Below, piece by piece: positions 33,784 to 43,853 of a DNA stretch of 64,000 nucleotides. Each line of letters opens with the position of its first letter. The first letter of the stretch is position 1. Below the pieces are notes generated by a model that was not told the DNA's origin, ran no database searches, and worked only from the letters and a program-made list of their open reading frames with translations. Made by a program: the position numbers and the translations under genes. The DNA is from Zantedeschia hybrid cultivar (lineage: Eukaryota > Streptophyta > Magnoliopsida > Alismatales > Araceae), in assembly GCA_030544215.1 (NCBI GenBank), contig JARZZO010000014.1:43119734-43183733 (forward strand). Direction: 5' to 3'.

Positions 33784-35191
33784 TGTTGGGATTTCTCGGG
33801 TTTCTCCGGATTGCTCACGCAGCGGAAAATAAAATATTAAAACAGCGATCCGTTCCCGTTTTGAAAATCAAAAATCGATTATCAGATAATCGAAGTTCTC
33901 ACCGTGTGCGGATTCGAATCCGCAACCGTTCGGTTCCGTCGGTGCGACACCGCAAGCCGCGCAAGTGCCCGGCCTCTAGCGAAGTCCACGCGATCCTCCT
34001 CGCGATGGATATCCTCACGTTCCTCGTTCTTCGCAGCCCACGAAACCTCCGCCGGTCACTGCAATGATCGCCACAATGCGCAGACGATTCCTGTCAAACG
34101 GGATTCGGAGAAGCGGCGGAGCAGATCTGGATCTGTCTGGACGCTAGAGAGAGAGAGAAACAGAGGAGGGACGGCTAGGGTTAGCAGCAGCTTGGCTTGC
34201 TCAGCCCGTTCGCTATGTTTTATACTAACCGCGCGGTTTTTCATAAAAACCCCCGATTTGTATAAAACCCAGTTATTTATCCATCGCCTAGAGAATCATT
34301 TGCGTGTGACCCTCTAGGCCCTAGTACTAGTCCAGTTAATGGCCCAACAAGCCAAGTGACTCCTCACTGGCTTTATTAATCAATTAATAACCCTCTATTA
34401 ATTAATTAATCAATCGAATTGATGTCGCACATCCAATTTGACCGGGCCTCCGATCACGTTGGGTGCCAAGCAACACCGCGTGAATCCGGAAGGTATTGGG
34501 GTTAAGTAAACCACTCTTGGAACCTTTCCGCCGACAGTTACCGCGTGGATATAATCCTTTATTCGTACAATGCTCTCGAGTCAACTCAAGGCATGGTGTG
34601 CTGTCAAACCCTAACCGGTCGACTCACTTGGATTGGATGCCGCTGATGAATATCGGAAAGAGTTTTAGAATCCCGTGCCTAGAGATTCGTAGACCAAGGT
34701 CAAAGCACAGAAGTCCACCGACAAGGTGTCCTTGGTGTCTCAGGTCCGAGGACCATCCACGCAACTGCGACAATAGAATCAAGCTGGTTGACAGTGAGGT
34801 ACAATACCATCCAACGATTCAGTCGGATCAGTTCAGTGAACTCATTCTCCAATGAGCACCTACATATTCGCCTTAGTGTCTCCACACAAGTGACTTATGA
34901 GGTCAGTCACCCTCATCATATGAGCAGGAGTAATCTGTACTAGTCTAACCGGATATCCGATGTCCTTCTCGAATATCCTCCGACTAGGAACGATTAAGAA
35001 TATGTGTGTTTAAGTGATCAGTCTCATTAGTATGATCTCATCATAATCTGATCACTATAACATATATTCACGGACTTCATTATGAAACGATAATTAATGC
35101 GATTTACATATAATGAATATTATGCCATTATATTAATAAATGAACGAGACCTACATAGTCAGATTGGCTTGTAGGCCACCTAAAACTAACA
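33784..35191 (-). repeat. A2 5' LTR
   Basis: 1408 bp, about 145 bp shorter than the 3' LTR because of one deletion at about 34661 (equivalent to 26764-26908). Otherwise collinear. Confidence 0.92.
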
Positions 35192-35196
35192 TCTTG

Positions 35197-36166
35197 GACA
35201 TCTTGGGAACCTCTTCATCGTTGTGGTTAAACTTGAAGTTGAGATCGATCCATAGGGCAAGGAGTAGCATGCTACCAAGGAGACTGACCGATGGAAGCCG
35301 TTGAGAGCCCATTGTAGAGATAGACTAGAACTGCTGTACTTATCTGTTTTCCCCTGAAAATCCCACAAATTGCACTGAGCTGATCTTCTGGTAATATATT
35401 GCCCTGGATAGGGAATAGGAGAGTTCTAGCCAAACATGCAGTGAATGCAATCATCAAGGTCTCAGTATCTTCCTCCTTAACATCTTCCATCTTCTTCAAA
35501 GTCCATTTTGCTAACTTCGCTAGATTAATACCTTTTTGAGTGAAAACGCTATGGATCTCTTTTTTGAATTTCTATAATCTTCTCCAAGAACTGATGGGAG
35601 GTGATCTTTTTCCTCAAGAACAGCATATTGGTCACATCAGGTTCTTCACTATTAGACTTGAGTTTTGAAAAATCCTAGGAGTAACTCAACTTCTTGTAAT
35701 AAGATGGTAGCTTCAAAGGAAGTGAAGAGGAAAATATGTGTTTGAGGATACCACAGTTCTATAAAAGCGCCCATTCTGGTTCAATCTGTATACACACTCT
35801 TGTAGAGCTTAGAATGCACTACTAAGCCTTAGATATGCCACTTTGAGATGAAAGATTGCATAGAAAGAGTAATTTTCTCCACTAATTTTGGAATCTATAG
35901 AAGTGAAAATCTCCTTTAGCCAGGGAAGGAAGGATATCCCTTGAAGGAAAAGAGAATTAGCATGGTCTTATCACATTGAAAAAGAGGAAATTGGAGCATA
36001 TGGAGAAAAGATGTAGAAGAATGAAGAGAATTTGAATTGAATAGAGAAAATCACTTACCTTTAAGTTTGGATCTCGCCCACTTAGGTGGCCCTCTATGCT
36101 AGAGAGCCTCTCAATCGCCCTCTTTGCCTTCTTATTTGATGAAGAATCCCTTGAAAAGCTTGACAT
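35197..36166 (-). pseudogene. Second antisense gene, 5' exons, PMD-like in part
   Basis: Minus strand. Exon 1 starts MSSFSRDSSSNKKAKRAIERL and ends at an AAG/GTAAGT donor near 36058. A CTTTTCCTTCAAG acceptor lies near 35940. After a decayed stretch, KWTLKKMEDVKEEDTETLM... to YLYNGLSTASIGQSPW (about 35520-35275) reads as one frame and resembles the C-terminal part of transposon-borne PMD proteins; that resemblance is weak and from memory. Stops follow near 35270. A2 cuts the gene, and the rest is 25888-25447. It may be another extra ORF of G1 or an independent insertion. Confidence 0.45.
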
Positions 36167-36294
36167 CTTGATTTCTTCTTTTCTTTCTTGCTTTCTTCCT
36201 TCCCTTTCTTCCTTCCTCTTGATCTCTTGGAGAATCCCCTAGCCTTGTATTCTCCAAAGCTTGTTATGAGATAATTGAACCAAGAGAGGTGGAT

Positions 36295-36472
36295 TATATA
36301 GGAGGATTCACACTTGATTGAAGACCCTTTCCGAGTTAAGAGAGGGAGTTCAAGGGAGGAAACTTGTTTTCGGAGCGGAGTCAGAAAGAGAGCCGTTTCA
36401 GTAACTTGAATCGTGTTAGTTCGACGCGATGTCATTCAAATGACATCGACTCAGGTCGACGCCTTTTAAAGA
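36295..36472 (-). promoter_or_regulatory. TATA box and GGCGTC-type dyad of second antisense gene
   Basis: Minus-strand TATATAATCC (about 36302-36293) lies about 130 bp before the ATG at 36166. A dyad (GACATC, 10 bases, GACGCC) occupies 36439-36472, about 137 bp upstream of the TATA box. Confidence 0.5.
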
Positions 36473-37484
36473 TGATGCTGTTGGCTTCCGAAAATTGAAT
36501 GTTTAATGATAATTGTCTATGCGTATGATGTTGCTAACAAGTTTTTGAGTGCAGGAAAATCCAAAAAATGATGGTATGCTATAGAGTCTCGATGAAATCT
36601 CACTGAGATCAATGAATGACGTTTATCTCTTCACCTGTATTCTTTCATGTATTTCATTTACATCATCGTTACTATATGATAAATATTTATTAGATCATAT
36701 CAAAGATCTTGTGGTTCTGATGAAACTAAAATTTGAGTTCCCCTTTATCAAAAACAATGATTATTCCAAACAATTGTTAATCACACGGATAGGCCGTTGG
36801 ATTGTTAATTGATGGGGACGATGTTTCCACTTTTGTAAAACGGTGCACAGACAAATGTGCTTCGGCTTAGCACTGAATTGCAGGACTGGTGTCTTGACTT
36901 ATCAATAGCAGTTTAGCAATATTATCCTTGATTATATTTTATTTTATATTTTATTTGTTTTTAGCCCAATATACATTCATATAGGATTTTGTGGTAAGAA
37001 TTAGTTAATGATTAAGTTTCAGACCATTGATCTAATAAGTCCCAACGTGATATGAAATACTCCATTCTAAATTGATCTCTCAATTATCTTTGAAGTTTCT
37101 TAAAGATACTTTTGAAATTATTTCTTGTTTAGATCTTTATCTCATATTTCTCTGTTTTCTTTTAAGATCCTCTATGGTTGAAGCAAATCCACATTAACTG
37201 GTAATCGCTTTCCTTGGTGAAACCTTTAAGGTTTGTGACCTAGGGTACTTCTCCTCGTACATGTTGATCGACTTTATTTTGTTTCCTTTGTCTATCTTAT
37301 CCGGACATGATTCATTCCAATGATCTCTTTAAGCTACTTCACTGATTATTTTAAGAAAAATTATCATCCTGTGATGTTGAGAGCGTGTCTCATTACACCT
37401 TGGCATCACATTTTCAGTTCATTCTGCTTCAATTCATTCACCGTCGTTCATTCTATTGCAAAGTCAATGCCAAGGCAGGACAGC
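36473..37484. other. AT-rich region before LTR E1, no gene seen
   Basis: About 1 kb with only short frames and no motif I recognise. If E1 is the 3' LTR of G1, this is its last internal sequence. Confidence 0.45.
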
Positions 37485-38704
37485 TGTAGACATGTTAATT
37501 TTGACCTCACATTGAGTAAATTTCATGTTACATTTATCATGCCCCGAAATGGTTTGATTTGTCGCTCATGGTCGACGTCATTTAGATTTCTAGATAAAAT
37601 TAATTCTGACTCAAATTTTTTAATCGATAAGGATTAAGTTGAATGGCATCGCCCACGATCGACGTGGTTTAACATTCCTAATCCTTCTCGATTGCCAATT
37701 TGACTCTTAGTTAATTTTCTATTTATCTAAATTGCATCTCTTGTGGTCGATGTGTTTTAAGTTTACTAATTCTCTTTCTTTTTCCGGATTTATCTTTCTT
37801 ATTTTGGCCCCTCAAAAGACGTCATTGTAAGCTGACGCGTTTCTAATAGACGTCATCTTGGAGCGACGCAATTCACTAAATTAATGATAAGTGCTATTTA
37901 GCCGAGATTATCTGGTTTCCATGTTGGAAAAGTTTCTAAATTGATGATATTTTTCCATGGCAATTCGGAGGCTAAGAGAGAGCCTTTTGAAGCTCAAATT
38001 GCTCTAAACACTCTATATATACATAACCCCTTTGAGCCTTCAAAGAAGTTGGCCATTGCATGAATTGAAGCTCTCATCAAAGTGAAAGGAGGAGCCTAGT
38101 GTGAAGAACGTAAACAAGCTTTAGAATGCTTTCTTCTTCTTCCAATCTCTTCTTAGAGAGTGTAGAAGGATGATGGCTATTGAGGGGCCAACCTTCTCTT
38201 CTTTCCCCTTCTTTTCCTTATAGTTTTAGTGTTTAGATCATTGATTTCTTTCACTGTTTTGTATTAGAATATCATTCATTCATCACTATTTGTTTCACAC
38301 ACACACTCCATTCAAAGCAACCTATTGCATAGGGGTTTAAAGGAACACAAAACCAGTGAGTTTTCTTAGTTTAGTTTTATGATTTTCATCATCTTAGAAT
38401 AGATACTACACTATCATCAAAACTCTAATCAAATTTTATTTCTCTTGTTTTTCTTTGTTTCTTTGCAAAGTGAAGAGTTGATCTAAAGGAGAGTGAAATC
38501 AAAAGAAGGCTCTTTCTTTTCGGCCGGCCAAAGAGATGGAAATAGAAGACTCCAGAAAATCCCCTCATTAGACAGGTAAGTAGCGATCACTTCTTTTGTA
38601 TTGAGATGCTCGATCTCTGGCAATCACGATCTCATTTGTTTTTCCATATTTACCATGTTCATAATTGATTGATGATATGAAAACACACTAATTGATCACT
38701 CACA
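37485..38704 (+). repeat. E-type gypsy LTR (E1), putative G1 3' LTR
   Basis: 1220 bp, TGTAGACATG to ATCACTCACA. Collinear with E2 (38979-40260): the same opening, dyad cluster (37561-37875), a TATA box at 38014-38021, microsatellite CACACACA, a GAAGAG/GGCCGGCC region and terminal GGTAAG stretch. Flanks ACAGC and GTATG do not match, so it is not a simple solo LTR. Confidence 0.75.
37561..37875. repeat. Dyad cluster in E1 LTR (five copies)
   Basis: At about 37561-37584, 37641-37672, 37729-37761, 37813-37844 and 37845-37875, all with a 10-base spacer. Several arms show CG to TG/CA change (GCATC, GATGTG). Confidence 0.65.
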
Positions 38705-38978
38705 GTATGTTGGAAATGTCTCTAACAGTTCATCTAAGGTACAACTCAATGAGGATGATGACCTTCAATCCTATTAGGAGGCAATTCGTAGTTCAAACTT
38801 TGTGAAATGGAAAGGGGCTATGGATTCAGAAATCCAATCTATGCATACCAACCAAGTTTGGAATTTAGTTGATATGCCCGAAGGGAAAGTCCCTATCGAC
38901 TGCAAATGGATCTTCGAAAGGAAGATCGGTGCAAATGGACAAATTAACATTTACAAGGCTCGACTGGTGGCAAAGGAG
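38705..38978 (+). pseudogene. Copia RT fragment between two gypsy LTRs
   Basis: Encodes the copia linker NEDDDLQSY (then a stop for Gln) and the RT opening through MHTNQVWNLVDMPEG, CKWIFERKIGANG and ARLVAKE, at which point LTR E2 begins. Homologous to 10040-10260 of B1 but diverged. It is probably a remnant of the copia element that both gypsy elements landed in. Confidence 0.8.
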
Positions 38979-40260
38979 TGTAGGCATGCTAATTTTAATC
39001 TCATATTGAGTAAATTTCATGTCACACTTATAATGCCCCAAAATGATCTGATGTTTAATTATTAATTAATTTTTATTAATTTTCTCGAATTTGTTAATTA
39101 GCGTCGCCCACGCATGACGCCATTTAGATTCCTAGCTAAAATCAGTTCGGAATTAAATTTCTAAATTCAGATAGATTTAACTGAATAGCGTCGCCATAGG
39201 AAGACGCTATTTAAGTCCTAATCCGTCTGGGTTTATGATTTTTAATTCGAATTAATTTCCTAATTATCTAAAGCACGTCGCCTACGGGAGACGCGATTTA
39301 GGTTTCCTAATATATTTCGGTTTCCTTTTCGGATTTCTTTTCTATTTTGGCCGCTTTAATTAACCAAATGGCTTCCTGTCTGGGCGACGCAATTTAGGAG
39401 TATCTTGATAAATATGATGTGGCCAAGATAATCCGATGTCCGAAGTTGGGAAGGTTGCTAACTCCTCCATGCTCATCCAAGGTAAGTCCGACTGCAGGAG
39501 AGAGTCATTTTGAAGCCCTAAACACCCTTAAACCTATTCTTATAAATACTACACCCTTTGGACCTTTGAAAAAGGTTGGCCATTGGTGATTTTGAAGCTC
39601 AAGGTAAGGTGTTTGAAGGCTCTAGAGAAGAAAAACGTGGACAACAAGAGAGGCTTTATCTAAGGCTTCTTCTTCCTTATCCTTTGAAGCTCTTGAAGAC
39701 CAAGACTATGGAGGACCCAACCAGCCATCTTTTTTCCCCTATTTCTTTCTAGCTTTTCATTAATTTCATACAGTTATTCATTGTTTTCCATAGTTCATCA
39801 TCATCATCACTTTATGTTCACACACACACACATCATTATTTCCCATACCACATGCATATTAGGGGTTTAAAGAATAATAATCAAGCGAGTAGATTAGTTT
39901 AGTTGCATGTTTAAATTTCTTATTAGAATAGATACTACTCTACTCTAGTTCTAATTAGAATTTTTACTTTGTTTAATGTTTCTTACAAGGTACTAAGAAG
40001 AAGAAAGAAGGAAATCCAAAAGAATAACCATCATGAAATTAAGAGCAAGAACATCTTACAAAAATGGCTCTCTTTCTTTGGCTGGCCGAAGAGAAGGAAT
40101 CAAGGACTCAATCTCCCAAACTTAAAAAGGTAAGCGATCAATCTTTCTTTTGAAGCTTTACAATTTCTGGTGATCACGTTTTCTTTAGTTTGAATAGTTT
40201 TACTATTCATATAACGACATGAAACTCATGAACATCACACACACAATTTGAGCACCTACA
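38979..40260 (+). repeat. E-type gypsy LTR (E2), 5' LTR of G2
   Basis: 1282 bp, TGTAGGCATGC to GAGCACCTACA. TATA box TATAAATAC at 39541-39549. Four dyads at 39098-39397. It is followed by a gypsy leader and gag in the same orientation, so it is a 5' LTR. Confidence 0.85.
39098..39397. repeat. Dyad cluster in E2 LTR (four copies)
   Basis: At 39098-39128, 39181-39215, 39269-39302 and 39366-39397. All have a 10-base spacer between GCGTC-like and GACGC-like arms. The last ends 144 bp before the TATA box. Confidence 0.7.
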
Positions 40261-40263
40261 ACT

Positions 40264-40283
40264 TTTTGGCGATCACGGTGGGA
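40264..40283 (+). other. PBS-like start of G2 leader
   Basis: TTTTGGCGATCACGGTGGGA lies four bases after the LTR and has the TGGCG... form of PBS sequences in Tat/Athila-type gypsy elements. The cognate tRNA was not identified. Confidence 0.5.
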
Positions 40284-41249
40284 CTTGGTCTTGCCGTCTT
40301 TTAATATTTGTTCTTGTTTTTTATCATCGGGCACCCACGGTGCACCACTTGTGTCCTTTGGACACTCCATTCACCAATTGGTGAGTTTAGTTACTTTTAT
40401 CCCTACGTGCACACCCCTTTGCGGCAAGATATTGCCCTCCGTGATTGATTGAAAGTTATGAGTGTGATAGGAAGTGTGTGGTAGGTTGAGTTTATGTTTG
40501 TTTGCATGATAATAAATATGTTTAACTTGAATTTGCATCATCAGTTAGATTTCGGTTTATCTTGATAACTTGGGAGGAGATTGTCCTCGAAATTGCTATC
40601 TATTTACAGTTTTCAGGCTCTGAATAGCGTCTAGACTGAGAGACACGATTCAAACTGCGTCGATGTGACAAGACGCCATTCAGCCTCATATTCCTGTTGG
40701 CACTGCTGCCTGAGTATCTGTTAATAGAAGAAGCTTTGGTCTTGAATAGCGTCGGTGAACAGCGACGCAATTCAAATAGTTCCTTCTTTTGTCCATCAGT
40801 CCTCAGATAATTGATTTCTTTGTTACCCATATTTATCTTATACTACATTAGAGGCCACCCAGGCCGTAGGTCATCTGCATTGGGGCTTACCCCCCCTTAT
40901 AGGAACACCTTTCTTAGCATCTTCACCTCTCTCTAACTGGGTCGGTCCCTCGGTCAGACTAGAGTGGTTGATGTTAAGACCTTCGTAAGTCCCCAAAAGC
41001 AAGGTATTCCTCCTTATTCATCAGGCTGGTTGTCCTAATTGAAGTCCTGGTTAGTTATTCATAACGTTTTGAGAGAACCATAGAGTATAACGGTGGAAAA
41101 ATTGAACAGAAACTAGGATCCTACCCCGCTGAGAGAACTTATGTTTAACAATTCAAATAATTAAACAAGGAATCCTAAGATAACATAACCATCCACTTGT
41201 TTGCTAATTCTTTGCACAACTTGTTTGAATCTTTGTCAAAATTAACATC
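40284..41249 (+). other. G2 leader, no gene
   Basis: About 1 kb. Contains three dyads (40620-40653, 40652-40682 and 40741-40776), each with a 10-base spacer; the first two overlap. Nothing else recognised. Confidence 0.6.
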
Positions 41250-42271
41250 ATGATACTCCGATCTGGTAGAACTCTCGGCATGGTTGCCATTGAACAGGAA
41301 GATGTGTTTGAATGTAAGGGAGATGCTAATGCCCCTCGCAATTTTGATTACCATTCTAAGAATGGGGGAGATGCTAATGCCCCCCATGACTCCAACTTCT
41401 TTCACGCTGAATACGAGGGAGACACTTATGTCCCCCATCAGGCTCAGTTTACTTATGACCAGTATGATCCTAGTACTAATCATCCTCATGTGCATGTAAT
41501 CTCCAATCCCACTTATGAGGAGGCTCAAGATCAAGCTGAGCCTTTGTCTAACAACCCCCCTGATCTGGTTACCGTCTTGGGAGCTCTGGCTACCCACGTA
41601 AACTCTCAACAACTTGAGGCGATCTAGTCCATTTTAAAGGGTAGGACGCCTTTGCGTTCTAATGAACCGAAGCCCTCGGTTCCCCCTGTTGTTCATCAAG
41701 TTCCTCCCCCCCGCCATATTCCCTCTGTTCATCAAGCTATGGAGGGTCTCCGTATTTCTACTCCCCGGCCGTCTGGGCCACAACAATCTTCCTCGAGATA
41801 CCTAGCTAGACCGCATACGCCAACTCACCAAGGTGCCTTCGGGTATGGCGGAAGCGCTGCCGGACCTCAACTATACTACCCCCCTTGCCCTAGTTACTCC
41901 AAAAGGCAAGCTTATCATGCTCCATCACTGCCTCCTCCCCAGGTTGATCCCGTAACTCAGGCTCTGCTCACGAAGATGGATTGTATGGACGAGCAGTTCA
42001 ATAGTTTTAAGAAGATTATGGGAGTCAAGGCTGTACCTGAGATCACCCTCCCCAATCTGCCAGTATTTCACTTGCCGCCTTCTGAGATGCCAGTATATAG
42101 AAAGTACAATGGTTCTGGTAACCCGTTCACTCACCTGAAGGAGTTTATGTACAAATCCTCTTTCTGGCAGAATGACAAAAGGTTGCTAACATTCTTATTT
42201 AGGAAATCATTAGAGGGACCAGCCCTCGAGTAGTTCTTCTTGTTGGATTCATTTGATGTGGAGGACTATCT
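41250..42271 (+). pseudogene. gag: G2 gypsy gag, N-terminal part
   Basis: ATG at 41250 opens a frame with an N-terminal repeat (GDANAP twice, then GDTYVP), a Pro/Ser/His-rich linker and the start of the gypsy gag core (FHLPPSEMPVYRKYNGSGNPFTHLKEF). TAG codons at about 41625 and 42231 replace probable Gln and Trp. The frame reads across the B2 insertion into 54405 when B2 and one TSD copy are removed. Gag forms the particle. The long N-terminal region before the core is usual for Tat-type gag. Confidence 0.75.
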
Positions 42272-43853
42272 GTAAGGAATCGCCTAGAACGCAGCGGAAA
42301 TTAAATCGATTCCTATGTATCGGTTGCTGGGATCGTAAAACGGACAATGAAATAAACGTGGGAAGAACGGTTCTTCACCTTTGCGGGGTTTCGAATCTTC
42401 CGTGGATGATTCCCACTCGGTAATCGCGCACACGTACGATCTCTAGAGGTATCCACACGAGCTCTCGCTGCAGACGCGTTTTCCTCCTCGACTTGAGTGC
42501 TCCGACCCGATCTCAAATCCACCATGCGCAGAAAGAGAAAGATCTACTCCAAGAGAGAGAAGGAGAAAGAGAGAGGAGATAGAGAATGTTGGGGTGTGTA
42601 ATTCGTCCAACCAACTTTTACCCCTCCCTTTGGCCTCCTTATATAAGAAATAAAGATAAGCACAAAGATTAATGCTCATGATTATCCAAGAGTTTGGCAT
42701 TAGATAAATCTCCATTAAATATTCATGTTTATCCTGCGGCTTTTCATAAAAACCCAGATAAGCATGAAATTTAGCGCCTCTCACCGTCTGACGAGAATTC
42801 TTATGTGTGTGACCCTTTAGGCCCATATATTAGTCCGGTTTCAGGCCCATTAAACTTAGAACTAATTCTAAAGTTTAATATTTATTAATTAATATTTAAA
42901 CATCATATGTTAAATAATTAATTTAATAAATAAGTGGTTTATCATCTGATGATTAATCCACTTGGCCTTCTGATCATGAACGGTACCAAACACTACCTCA
43001 TGATCCCATAAGATATAAGGGATAATGTTCCCTTTATTTGAACCTTTCCGTCTGCAGATACCGCACAGATAAAATCTTTCACTCATCCAATGTCCTAATA
43101 ACGCAAGGGTATGGTTTTATAGTCAAACCCTCTATCGCATTATTTAGATGGATTCCAGTACTCAGTTAATTTCTAGAAAGACATCACTTTCATTTGACCC
43201 TGGCCAGGGATTTCTGTGTACACATCCATAGGACATTCTCTCTCCAGTCTTATACCAAGAGTGAGTGATCCCTTGTTGCTCACTCAATTACCTTCGCAAG
43301 CTTTCCACCGTATCTGAGAAACTGAGTATCGTAGGCTTAATGGTTAAAGTCCACAAGTCAGAGAATCAAGACACAATGGTCTACAAACAAGGTATCATTG
43401 GTGATTCAGGTCAAAGGACCAACTGTGCTACTGCAACGATTGAATTCCCTGGTTGACTAATACGTATAATTACCATCCAGGAATTCTTGTTTGGGTCTGT
43501 TCAGTGAACTCATTCTCTAATGAGCACCCACAAGTTTGTCTTAGTGTCACCACACGAGTGAATATGAGATCATTAACCCTCATCACATGAGAAGACATAA
43601 CTTGTGTCGATCTTATCGGATATTTAATGTCCATCTCAAATATCCTATGATCAATAACTGTTTAAGACAAGTGACTAAGGATATTAATCTCACTATCATG
43701 ATCTCATCATGATTCAATATCCCATACATTTGTCTACAGACCTTCATTACGATAGTTAATTTGCAAGAACTGTAAATGAAGAAATAATTGTCTTTATTAA
43801 TAATCTGAACTAGAATGTACAATGATTGGCTTTGAGGCCATCCAATTCTATCA
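42272..43853 (-). repeat. B2 3' LTR
   Basis: 1582 bp; on the plus strand starts TGTAAGGAATCGCC, ends CAATTCTATCA. Near-identical to 52818-54399. Confidence 0.95.

Larger units (their letters stand above)
25889..35191 (-). mobile_element. Complete Ty1/copia element A2
   Basis: Minus-strand copia element with 3' LTR 25889-27441, gag-pol 30863-27456, leader 30864-33766, PBS 33767-33782 and 5' LTR 33784-35191, flanked by TSD TCTTG (25884-25888 and 35192-35196). Same family as A1 and A3. In the first ~260 bp the LTRs differ at about a dozen sites, nearly all transitions, so it looks older than B1. Confidence 0.95.
18883..38704 (+). mobile_element. Right part of Tat-like Ty3/gypsy element G1 (net of A2)
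   Basis: Inferred unit: a gypsy integrase tail on the + strand, a long 3' region with antisense genes, and an E-type LTR (37485-38704) as 3' LTR. Tat-lineage elements are known for long 3' regions and extra, sometimes antisense, ORFs. Copia A2 (25889-35191) is nested within. The left side is cut by the C2/A1/B1 stack. The link between the integrase and LTR E1 is inference, since no polypurine tract is clear before 37485 and the left end is outside the window. Confidence 0.55.
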
